7,037 nt of DNA from JBCDBH01 sp039184055 (GCA_039184055.1 JBCDBH010000307.1:1-7037), one strand, 5' to 3'; positions 1-5,700 are shown, counted from the stretch's first letter. Notes: generated from the sequence alone by a model not told the origin. Made by a program: numbers and translations.

Positions 1-430
1 CCTCGCTTTACGATACCCGCAGAGGTAAAGGTGGCCGCCGTGGCATTTGGCGCGCTAAGTCGATTGATCAGCGGGAAAAGTCGCTCATTCCACATTTCAG
101 GGTTCTGGGCAGGGGCAAAGCCATCCAGAAACCAGGCGTCTACGTTCCAGCTTTGATATTCCCAGAGCTCGGTTGCCAGTGTGGGCGCCAGATCGCTTAG
201 CGCACTAATAACCTCATTAAAAATAAGTGTCACGCTGATATTTTCGTCCAGTTCAAAGCGATGGAAGCCGGGAGTCAGATTGGGGTAGACGCCATAAAGT
301 CTGCTGGTGAGTTCATCAAGTTCAGGCCAGTGTGCAAGCGTGTGCCTGAGATCTTCTTTGCGCATGGGGTGCAGCTCGGTGCTAATAAAGTGCAATTGAG
401 CACTTTTAGGGGCTGTTTTTTGCCAAAGCT
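1..430 (-). CDS. mnmC: MnmC/MnmD-type tRNA methyltransferase domain, internal fragment
   Basis: This is the S-adenosylmethionine-dependent methyltransferase domain that makes the final methylation of 5-methylaminomethyl-2-thiouridine at the wobble base of some tRNAs. The minus strand reads without a stop through LHFISTELHP near its beginning, VDAWFLDGFAP in the middle (about 110-142), NPEMW and TFTSAGIVKRG at the window edge. These are the hallmark strings of the family, and DGFAP with NPEMW lies in the catalytic region. Neither start nor stop is present: the gene leaves the window at position 1 and loses homology at about 420-430, where upstream family sequence (the SAM-binding GFGTGLNF region) should continue but does not. 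GC is about 52%, well below the rest of the window. Whether the full gene is bifunctional mnmC, with a C-terminal FAD oxidase, or stand-alone mnmD cannot be seen. The family call is secure; the left and right limits are forced by the edge and by a likely chimeric join. Confidence 0.85.
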
Positions 431-556
431 GTCTACGGCAGCCTGTCGAATGTCGCCTTCGAGGTGCGCGTCGAGGATCTCGAGACGGGTCAGGTCAAGA
501 CCTACGGCAATGACCAGGGCAATTTCGCTTCACAGGGCGATACGCAAGCGTTCTAG
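419..556 (+). CDS. C-terminal fragment of an unidentified, probably secreted protein
   Basis: An open frame of about 45 codons ends at TAG 554-556 and reads FAKAVYGSLS, then NVAFEVRVEDLETGQVKTYG, and finishes with GDTQAF. The pattern (YGxLSNVxF, VxDxxTGxxKxY, a small polar stretch, then DTxAF at the very end) resembles C-terminal segments I recall from secreted or surface proteins of Acidobacteria and myxobacteria; this is recollection, not a search. No start codon exists: a TAG lies in frame at 407-409, and the frame between 410 and 419 is probably not part of the gene. The body of the gene is missing because the sequence switches to the mnmC fragment here. Base composition matches the genes to its right. 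It is followed after about 80 bases by a strong hairpin terminator in the right orientation, which supports it as the real end of a transcription unit. Function unknown. Confidence 0.55.
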   Translation, partial: FAKAVYGSLSNVAFEVRVEDLETGQVKTYGNDQGNFASQGDTQAF

Positions 557-634
557 CCTGTCGTCCTCACAGCCGCCCACAGCGTTGGCACCTGGCCGAC
601 CACGATCGAAAACTCGCCGATTCGACGGATCCAT

Positions 635-664
635 CGAGCCGCCAACAAAGTTGGCGGCTCGTTT
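635..664 (+). terminator. Intrinsic terminator after the C-terminal fragment
   Basis: A perfect 12-base-pair stem, CGAGCCGCCAAC (635-646) with GTTGGCGGCTCG (650-661), closes a three-base AAA loop and is followed by TTT (then CGT). The T-tract is short, but the stem is very stable. It lies about 80 bases after the TAG at 556 and points the right way to end that gene. The minus strand has no T-run on the other side, so it is read as plus-strand only. Confidence 0.8.
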
Positions 665-700
665 CGTCTGCCCTGATTCTCCGTCCCAAACACGCTAAAT

Positions 701-792
701 CCCCTTGATTCACCGTGTCTAGGCCTTCTCCAAGGCTGGCACGAGTCGTGCTCTAAGGATAAGTGCGCACGAACAAGACTCGAATCAAGGGG
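701..792. repeat. Large imperfectly nested inverted repeat, candidate structured RNA
   Basis: CCCCTTGATTC (701-711) is exactly complementary to GAATCAAGGGG (782-792). Inside it are GCCTT/AAGGC around CTCC (723-736) and a longer imperfect hairpin: GAGTCGTGC at 743-751 can pair with GCAC at 767-770 and GACTC at 777-781, with GAACAA (771-776) bulged. Together they can fold as a three-way junction. A competing fold, GCACG/CGTGC around AGT (739-751), is also possible, so the region can switch between two pairings. I do not recognise it as tRNA, a known riboswitch, ribozyme or integron attC site; the attC end motifs are absent. The strand is not proven, but the downstream terminator is on the plus strand. 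Confidence 0.45.
737..752 (+). promoter_or_regulatory. Possible sigma-54 (-24/-12) promoter
   Basis: TGGCACG (737-743), four bases, then GTGCT (748-752) matches the sigma-54 consensus TGGCACG-N4-TTGCW at all but one position, with GG and GC exactly 12 bases apart. Transcription would begin near 763-764 and run about 190 bases to the terminator at 916-954. The same bases form the GCACG/CGTGC hairpin, so the match may be a by-product of that dyad. No activator gene is visible nearby. Confidence 0.25.
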
Positions 793-888
793 GTTCTCAA
801 CGGCTCGGATCAACAAGCTCACATGTCGACGCGCTCGCGACCGACAGACGGTCACGAAGCCTTTGCGTTGACGCCACAGTGTCCCTGA
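763..888 (+). CDS. Possible 41-residue small ORF, unknown
   Basis: A GTG-started frame of 41 codons begins MRTNKTRIKGVLNG and ends ALTPQCP, stopping at TGA 886-888, just 27 bases before the strong terminator stem at 916. AAGGA at 755-759 sits three bases before the GTG, slightly close but usable, and lies in the loop of the hairpin formed by 743-781. An internal ATG at 823 would give a 21-residue alternative without a clear ribosome binding site. The product is basic near its N terminus and polar, with no membrane segment or known domain. About two thirds of third positions are G or C, lower than I would expect of a strongly coding gene here. If the sigma-54-like promoter is real, transcription would start at about the GTG itself, making the message leaderless. 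It may simply be the inside of a non-coding RNA. Confidence 0.25.
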   Translation: MRTNKTRIKGVLNGSDQQAHMSTRSRPTDGHEAFALTPQCP

Positions 889-915
889 GGCGGGGTGTGC
901 CCGCCAATCTCAACA

Positions 916-954
916 CGGTCCCTCGTATCAAGCCGGCGAGGGGCCGCTTTTTTT
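916..954 (+). terminator. Intrinsic terminator with seven-T tail
   Basis: CGGTCCCTCG (916-925) pairs with CGAGGGGCCG (937-946) in a ten-pair stem with one G-U pair and an eleven-base loop. One base later comes an uninterrupted run of seven Ts (948-954). Orientation is plus. No convincing plus-strand gene precedes it other than the small unit starting after the terminator at 635-664, so it implies a short transcript in that interval. The minus strand lacks a T-tract on the far side, so it does not obviously serve the converging oxygenase gene. Confidence 0.8.
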
Positions 955-965
955 GCCTGCTTTTT

Positions 966-1922
966 CTACCCGCGGAGCAGACTCGAGAGCTTGCCCTTGA
1001 CCCTGCCGAGCAGACTGCGGTCGGGTGTCGTCGGCAGATAGAGCTCGCCACCGTTACGGGCCAGCACCTTGGGCGCGACGTTCGGTGTGCGGCGATCACG
1101 CGGGTAGGCGGTTTTGGACGAGTAGTGCACGACGAGAGACCGGCGTCTCTGATCTGGGACTGCGGCAGGTGAGCCACCGTGGACGAGAGCGGCGTGCCAG
1201 AACAGAACATCACCTTTCTTGGCTTCGAAGACTTGGCGTTCGAGCCCCGCTTCGGCGGCCGAACGTTCGAGGTGATGTTCGAAATCGACGACTTGACGAT
1301 CATCGCTACCGTCGTAGATCAGCCCCGAGTTGGGGAATTGATGCTTGGGGAGACGGTGGGAGCCCGGGTAGTAGAAGAGCGCGCCATTGTCGAGATCGGC
1401 ATCTTCACAGGCGATCCAACAACCGATCAGATGCGACAGGATCTGTGCCTGAACGTATGGAAAATCCTGATGCAGATGCTGTTCGGAACCGTATTCGAAG
1501 AACAGGCTCTGCATGGCGACCGGGGTGTCGTCGAGCAACAATCGCAACACCCGCTGAACCTCGGCATGCAGAATCAGGTCACGGGCGGTGCTCTCCGTGT
1601 CCTGGATGTCCATCACCCGATAGTGCCGGGTGACGAGCTCAGCGCGTGGCTCGAGCTCGGCGAAGGGCACGACCCCTTTGCCTTCGACAAGCAATTTGAC
1701 CTCGGGCCGGGTCTCCCAGGCACGCTCGTAGGCGGCGAGCAAGGCGTCGACGTCGGCTTGGTCGATGAGCCCTGGAAGGTGGAGGTAACCATCACGGCTC
1801 CAGCGCTCGGTGAGCTCGGAGTCGGTATCGGACAAGGCGCCGGTTCGACGTTTCTCGGCCAAGACCGAGGTGTAGTCGTCACGGTCGATCCAAGGCAAGG
1901 TAGCGGTATCGAAGTCGATCAT
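966..1922 (-). CDS. Phytanoyl-CoA dioxygenase (PhyH) family non-haem iron oxygenase
   Basis: The 318-residue protein belongs to the PhyH group of Fe(II)/2-oxoglutarate dioxygenases, which hydroxylate small or lipid-like substrates while turning 2-oxoglutarate into succinate and CO2. The iron triad is visible: HQD (H151 and D153) in LHQDFPYV and H248 in ALVHGGSP. Arginines in the QRRRSLVVHY stretch (259-261) are placed to bind the 2-oxoglutarate carboxylate. YYPGSHRLPKHQ (184-195) is another typical family string. There is no signal peptide, so it is presumably cytoplasmic. The ATG at 1920-1922 is preceded by GAGGAG with six bases of spacing, a strong reason for this start, and a -10-like TAGAAT lies upstream. 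It is transcribed away from argE across a 79-base gap. The substrate cannot be told; I see no sign that it is the ectoine hydroxylase EctD. The C terminus is basic and serine-rich. Confidence 0.85.
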   Translation of the reverse strand: MIDFDTATLPWIDRDDYTSVLAEKRRTGALSDTDSELTERWSRDGYLHLPGLIDQADVDALLAAYERAWETRPEVKLLVEGKGVVPFAELEPRAELVTRHYRVMDIQDTESTARDLILHAEVQRVLRLLLDDTPVAMQSLFFEYGSEQHLHQDFPYVQAQILSHLIGCWIACEDADLDNGALFYYPGSHRLPKHQFPNSGLIYDGSDDRQVVDFEHHLERSAAEAGLERQVFEAKKGDVLFWHAALVHGGSPAAVPDQRRRSLVVHYSSKTAYPRDRRTPNVAPKVLARNGGELYLPTTPDRSLLGRVKGKLSSLLRG

Positions 1923-1957
1923 CTGGGGCTCCTCGAATCACTCCAAGTGAAAGCGCG

Positions 1958-1963
1958 ATTCTA
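1958..1963 (-). promoter_or_regulatory. Probable -10 box of the oxygenase gene
   Basis: On the minus strand these bases read TAGAAT, one mismatch from TATAAT. Transcription would start near 1951, leaving a leader of about 29 bases that contains the GAGGAG ribosome binding site. No convincing -35 box is seen at the usual distance. Confidence 0.4.
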
Positions 1964-1986
1964 CCCCGGGTCAGGCCGGAGCGACA

Positions 1987-1995
1987 TGCTAGCCT
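1987..1995 (+). promoter_or_regulatory. Extended -10 promoter of argE, probably leaderless
   Basis: TGCTAGCCT fits the extended -10 form TGnTAnnnT. The last base of the hexamer is six bases before the A of the argE ATG, so transcription would start at or next to the start codon. There is no ribosome binding site before argE, as expected for a leaderless message. The identical nine bases precede polX. No -35 box is apparent. Confidence 0.45.
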
Positions 1996-2001
1996 CGCGC
2001 C

Positions 2002-3156
2002 ATGACGACCATGCTTTCCGACGAGGCCTTGTTGGGCCGGCTGGTGAGCTTCGACTCGACGAGCCGCAACAGCAATCGCCCGATCGCCGCCTTTATCGCC
2101 GAGTATCTCGATCGACCCGGTATTCGTATCGAGGAGCAACCGTCGCCGGACGGCGACAAATTGAATCTGATCGTTCATGTCGGTCCCGAGGTCGACCCCG
2201 ATTCCCGTAACGGGATCGTCTTGTCGGGGCATATGGACGTGGTTCCGGCCGAAGAGCCCGACTGGCAAAACGACCCGTTTTCGCTCGCCGTCCACGAGGA
2301 TCGTCTGGTCGGTCGTGGCGCCGCCGATATGAAGGGTTTCGACGCCCTGGCGATCAATCTCGCCGCGGCGCTCTCGACCACGACGCTCGCCCACCCGCTG
2401 GTGCTGGTTCTGACCTACGACGAGGAGGTCGGCACCCTGGGCGCCAAGCACTTCGCGCACGCCTGGCCCGCCGAGCGAGCGCTGCCCCGCGCCGCGATCA
2501 TCGGCGAGCCGACCTCGCTCGAAGTGGTGCGTCTACACAAAGGTCACGCTCGGTTCGAAATGGACGTCAAGGGCATCGGCGCCCACAGCGGTTATCCCCA
2601 TCTGGGCAAGAGCGCCATCGAGCCCGCCGGTCGCGCGGTGACCGCGCTCGCCGAGCTCCGCCAGGCCTTGATGGAAGAAGATTGGCCCAACGCCGAGCAC
2701 TTTCCCGAGGTGCCCTATCCGGCGCTCAACGTGGCGCGTATCCACGGCGGCTCGGCGATCAACATCATTCCCGATCACTGCCATGTCGATTTGAGTCTGC
2801 GTATCCTTCCCGGCATGGCGATCGAGCCGATGTTCGAGCTGATCCGCAACACGGCGCTGGCCGCCGCCGGTGATGCCGACGCCACCGTGACCCAGGGCAA
2901 TCTCAGCCCTCCCCTGCTCACCACCGAAGACACGCCGCTCTACCGCACCCTGACCGCGTTGATGCGTCAGGACAAAACGGTGAGCGCGTCGTACGCCACC
3001 GATGCCGGCTGGCTTCAAGAGTGTGGTCTCGAGCCAGTGATCTGGGGTCCGGGTTCGATCGAGGTGGCGCACAAGCCCAACGAGTGGATGCCACGCGACG
3101 AGTATCGCCGCGGTGCCCAGCTGCTGCGTAGCGTGGTCGAAAACTACTGTATGTGA
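2002..3156 (+). CDS. argE: Acetylornithine deacetylase-family M20 amidohydrolase (ArgE-like)
   Basis: A 384-residue zinc-dependent M20 amidohydrolase, about the length of E. coli ArgE. That enzyme removes the acetyl group from N-acetylornithine in arginine biosynthesis in the cytoplasm. The metal and catalytic residues all seem present: HMD (H77, D79), DMKG (D109), DEE (E141 as general base, E142), GEPT (E169) and AHKP (H357). The dimerisation-domain strings GAHSGYPHLG and ARIHGGSAINIIPD and the C-terminal GPGSIEVAHKPNEW follow ArgE closely, more than DapE or aminoacylases. The ATG at 2002 has no Shine-Dalgarno sequence but follows an extended -10 motif by six bases, so the message is probably leaderless; an ATG at 2011 is an alternative. 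It ends nine bases before hutF in the same frame and is surely co-transcribed. That partner raises the possibility that the real substrate is N-formylglutamate rather than N-acetylornithine. Family assignment is firm, substrate is not. Confidence 0.85.
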   Translation: MTTMLSDEALLGRLVSFDSTSRNSNRPIAAFIAEYLDRPGIRIEEQPSPDGDKLNLIVHVGPEVDPDSRNGIVLSGHMDVVPAEEPDWQNDPFSLAVHEDRLVGRGAADMKGFDALAINLAAALSTTTLAHPLVLVLTYDEEVGTLGAKHFAHAWPAERALPRAAIIGEPTSLEVVRLHKGHARFEMDVKGIGAHSGYPHLGKSAIEPAGRAVTALAELRQALMEEDWPNAEHFPEVPYPALNVARIHGGSAINIIPDHCHVDLSLRILPGMAIEPMFELIRNTALAAAGDADATVTQGNLSPPLLTTEDTPLYRTLTALMRQDKTVSASYATDAGWLQECGLEPVIWGPGSIEVAHKPNEWMPRDEYRRGAQLLRSVVENYCM

Positions 3157-3165
3157 GTCATCGAG

Positions 3166-4479
3166 ATGGATCTCAGAGGCCAAACCGTCGCCGCCGAGCT
3201 CACGTGGACCGGCGATGCATTCGTTCGCAACGTCGCGGTGCGTATGCGTCCCGATGGTCGCATCGCCGAAATCGAAACCGCCCGCGACGATCGCGTCGAT
3301 CACACCCTGCCCCGACGAGCCCTCCTGCCAGGATTCGTCAACGCCCACTCGCACGCGTTTCAACGCGGGCTCCGTGGTCGTGGCGAGACCTTTCCCGCCG
3401 GCGCCGGCTCGTTCTGGACCTGGCGTGAAGCCATGTACGGACTGGTCGAAGCGCTCGATCGCGACGAGCTCTACACCGTCTGTCGACGCGCCTTCGAGGA
3501 GATGCGTCTCGCCGGCATGACGACCGTCGGCGAGTTCCACTATCTCCATCACGACGACGCCGATCGTCTCGACTACGCCTTCGACGAGGTGGTGCTCGAC
3601 GCGGCGCGTGACGTCGGCATCCGCATCGTCCTCCTGCAGGCGTATTACCGAACCGGTGGCATCGGCACCCCGCTCGCCGGTGGCCAACGCCGTTTCGCGA
3701 CGCCCGACCTGGACTCGTATTGGCGGAAGCTCGACCATCTGGCGAATCGGGTCGACGGCGAGCTCCAACGGGTCGGTGTCGTGGCGCACAGTCTGCGAGC
3801 CGTGCCGGTGGACGACCTCACGCCGCTCTTCGCGGGTGCGCGGGAGCGTGGCATGGTGGTGCACATGCATGTCGAGGAGCAACGCCAAGAGATCGCTCAG
3901 AGTCTCGAGGCCTACAGCCAACGCCCCATGCACCTGCTCGACGAGGTACTCGATCTCGACAAGTCCTTCACCGCGGTCCATTGCACCCACACCAACCCGG
4001 GTGACCTCGAGCTCATGCTCGCGGCTGGTGGACATGTCTGTATTTGCCCGCTGACCGAAGCCAATCTAGGCGACGGCATCGCGGATCTACCGCGAATCGT
4101 CGACGCCGGTGGCGGGCTGTGTTTGGGTAGCGACTCGAACGCACGGATCTCGATGATCGAGGAAATGCGCTGGCTGGAATACGTTCAGCGCCTGGCGCGA
4201 GAACGGCGAGGCGTGGTGGTCGACCGACGAGGCTCGGTGGCCCGCAAGCTGCTCCATGCCGCGACCGCTGGCGGTGGTGCCGCCTTGGGGATCGACTGTG
4301 GGGCGATCCAAGACGGTCAATGGGCCGATCTGACGGTGATCGACCTCGATGCGCCGGCGCTCGCCGGGAGCGACGACGACACCCTGCTCGAGGCGATGCT
4401 ATTCGGTGCCAGTGACGACGTCATCGCCGGTACCGTCGTCGGCGGTCAGACCTGCTCCCGACTCGCCTCCACCCTCTAG
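3166..4479 (+). CDS. hutF: Formimidoylglutamate deiminase
   Basis: HutF hydrolyses N-formimidoyl-L-glutamate to N-formyl-L-glutamate and ammonia in the histidine-degradation branch that ends with formylglutamate hydrolysis. It belongs to the amidohydrolase superfamily. Zinc ligands are visible at H61 and H63 (NAHSHAFQRG), H235 (HMHVEEQ) and D323 (GSDSN). Other active-site strings are SFWTWREAMY (82-91), EFHYLHH (123-129), AHSLRAV (207-213), HCTHT (272-276) and CPLTEANLGDG (294-304). Their order and spacing agree with what I know of the Pseudomonas enzyme, and together they separate HutF from guanine deaminase and other relatives. At 437 residues it seems about 15 shorter at the C terminus than that enzyme. 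The ATG at 3166 has only a weak GAG just before it, so translation probably depends on ribosomes finishing argE nine bases upstream. The last 81 bases overlap the converging SGNH gene. No hutH, hutU, hutI or hutG is in the window. Confidence 0.92.
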   Translation: MDLRGQTVAAELTWTGDAFVRNVAVRMRPDGRIAEIETARDDRVDHTLPRRALLPGFVNAHSHAFQRGLRGRGETFPAGAGSFWTWREAMYGLVEALDRDELYTVCRRAFEEMRLAGMTTVGEFHYLHHDDADRLDYAFDEVVLDAARDVGIRIVLLQAYYRTGGIGTPLAGGQRRFATPDLDSYWRKLDHLANRVDGELQRVGVVAHSLRAVPVDDLTPLFAGARERGMVVHMHVEEQRQEIAQSLEAYSQRPMHLLDEVLDLDKSFTAVHCTHTNPGDLELMLAAGGHVCICPLTEANLGDGIADLPRIVDAGGGLCLGSDSNARISMIEEMRWLEYVQRLARERRGVVVDRRGSVARKLLHAATAGGGAALGIDCGAIQDGQWADLTVIDLDAPALAGSDDDTLLEAMLFGASDDVIAGTVVGGQTCSRLASTL

Positions 4480-5628
4480 CGCTGCCCGCACGGGCGCGAC
4501 GAGCGCCGTGGCGATCATCTCGTTCATCTCGGGGCTGTAGTGCACCTGGTCGACATAGAGCGCTTGCTCGCTGTCTTGCTGAAGATCGGCCAGAGACGTC
4601 ACGACCCCGGGCTCGAGATCGGCGAGCGCGTCGAGCAAACGTGGGTACCCGAACGCCGAGCGTGAGTTGACCTCGAAACCCCAGGCGGCGAACGGATGGT
4701 GCGTGAGGTCGTAGCCATGGGTCGGCACCGGCTGCACGACGAAATGCGTCCACACGTCGTGGACCTCCGCGAGCGCGCGGATCAGCGCGACGTTGCCGAG
4801 ATAGCGATCGATCCGACCGCTGATCGCGTCGTCGTCGAACGCCGGGTCGATCACCGGCGCGTCTGATTCGACCGGTGGACGCGCCAAGCGATCGCTCACG
4901 AGCTTGAGCACCGGCAGACGTCGCAGGAGACGAAGGGCGAGGGTCGACGAGCGATCCTCGAAAAGCCGAATCAGTCGACCAGTGTGGATCGGCTCGCCAA
5001 TAGCGAATTCGTTGAGACCGTCGAAAAAGAGCGCCAGGTCGGGCGCATGACCAGCGAGAAGCAGCTCGGCGAAAAGAATGCGCTCCGAGGTCGAATAAAA
5101 CGCCCCCTGGCCGAAGTTGTAGACCGCGACATCGTCACCGAGCTGGCGTTGCAGGGCCGCGGCGAGGGTTTCATTGTCGGCGACACCGTAGCCGAACATC
5201 GTCGAGCCACCGAAAAGAAAGACGTTCGTCTTGTCGGTCGCGGGTGGCCAGGCCAACGTATGACCCGTCTCGCGATAGCCGTGCTCGGATACGTTGACAA
5301 AGGTGCCGTCGGTCGCCCCTTCGACGTATTGGGTAAACGGCCGATAGACGTGACGCGTGGTCCAGGTCTCACGGAGCAACGTGGAGATTTCGTCGGCGTC
5401 GCGGTCGGGATATGCCGTGGCGAGCACGTCGTCGCCATAACGCGCCGTGACCGGATCGGGCCCGTCTCCCGCCCAGGGTAGGACGACGAGATTGAGCAAG
5501 ACGAAAGCGACGGCGGAGCCAATCACAAAAGCCTTGAGCGTGGAAAAAATCTCGGCGGGCCGCGGACGGCCGGGCCGCGAACGCTCGGGGCGCGAAGGCT
5601 CAGGGCTGTCGTCTACCTTGTCTTGCAT
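4399..5628 (-). CDS. Membrane-anchored SGNH/GDSL-type hydrolase
   Basis: Numbered from the ATG at 5626-5628, this 409-residue protein has a basic, proline-rich N terminus (about 1-27), one hydrophobic segment (about 31-53, VIGSAVAFVLLNLVVLPW) and an extracytoplasmic SGNH-hydrolase domain. Block I is FLFGGSTMFGYG with nucleophile S142. NFGQG (172-176) gives the glycine block, DGLNEF holds N206, and YVDQVHY supplies D360 and H363. The SGNH fold covers esterases, lipases and acyl-transfer or deacetylating enzymes of cell-surface polysaccharides; the single anchor suggests a periplasmic substrate, which I cannot name. I chose the ATG at 5628 because AGGAG lies five bases before it; an in-frame GTG at 5706 would add 26 residues but has no ribosome binding site and lies upstream of the best promoter. 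The last 27 codons, rich in Gly, Asp, Glu and Thr, overlap the end of hutF on the other strand and look like an unconserved tail. It is divergent from polX. Confidence 0.8.
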   Translation of the reverse strand: MQDKVDDSPEPSRPERSRPGRPRPAEIFSTLKAFVIGSAVAFVLLNLVVLPWAGDGPDPVTARYGDDVLATAYPDRDADEISTLLRETWTTRHVYRPFTQYVEGATDGTFVNVSEHGYRETGHTLAWPPATDKTNVFLFGGSTMFGYGVADNETLAAALQRQLGDDVAVYNFGQGAFYSTSERILFAELLLAGHAPDLALFFDGLNEFAIGEPIHTGRLIRLFEDRSSTLALRLLRRLPVLKLVSDRLARPPVESDAPVIDPAFDDDAISGRIDRYLGNVALIRALAEVHDVWTHFVVQPVPTHGYDLTHHPFAAWGFEVNSRSAFGYPRLLDALADLEPGVVTSLADLQQDSEQALYVDQVHYSPEMNEMIATALVAPVRAALEGGGESGAGLTADDGTGDDVVTGTE

Positions 5629-5684
5629 ACGGGCTCCTGGCGTGGCGTGCGATTCGCGTCGATGGCTCGGATCGGCCGGAAGTT

Positions 5685-5700
5685 GTGAAGGGTAATTCAC
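5685..5700. promoter_or_regulatory. Short dyad overlapping the SGNH-gene promoter
   Basis: GTGAA (5685-5689), six bases, then TTCAC (5696-5700) form a 16-base dyad in the 123-base gap between the SGNH hydrolase and polX. It covers the proposed minus-strand -10 box at 5689-5694, the position expected for a repressor site. A five-base half-site can arise by chance, so support is weak. Confidence 0.25.

Larger units (their letters stand above)
557..965. other. 409-base stretch without a confident protein gene
   Basis: Between the end of the C-terminal fragment and the stop codon of the oxygenase gene I see no recognisable protein. It holds two plus-strand intrinsic terminators (635-664 and 916-954), a large 11-base inverted repeat (701-711 with 782-792) enclosing two smaller hairpins, a sigma-54-like element (737-752), and a weakly supported 41-codon ORF (763-888). 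A short perfect hairpin, GGCGGG/CCCGCC with a five-base loop, sits at 889-905 just before the second terminator. Longer minus-strand frames through here have no recognisable content and run through the terminator hairpin. Confidence 0.7.

Noticed and set aside
261..698. 145-codon plus-strand frame over the mnmC fragment
   Set aside because: It crosses the composition switch at about 420 and the terminator at 635-661, and is antisense to recognisable methyltransferase sequence, so it is a chance frame.
701..792. Inverted repeat as an integron attC site or tRNA
   Set aside because: The end motifs of attC (RYYYAAC and GTTRRRY) are missing, and no cloverleaf with anticodon and T-arm can be drawn.
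553..855. 100-codon minus-strand frame
   Set aside because: It runs through the perfect terminator hairpin and the large dyad and shows no recognisable protein content.
1179..2210. 343-codon plus-strand open frame
   Set aside because: It lies antisense to the oxygenase gene, which has intact catalytic motifs and a good ribosome binding site. The frame shows no family motif and is explained by GC-rich codon bias.
2533..4035. 500-codon minus-strand open frame
   Set aside because: It is antisense to both argE and hutF and crosses their junction. Its composition (rich in His, Gly, Val, Glu) is that of a mirrored coding frame, with no domain recognised.
4482..4496. GCCCG-CA-CGGGC palindrome after hutF as a terminator
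   Set aside because: The loop would be only two bases, there is no T-tract on either strand, and it lies just past the hutF stop inside the SGNH coding sequence.
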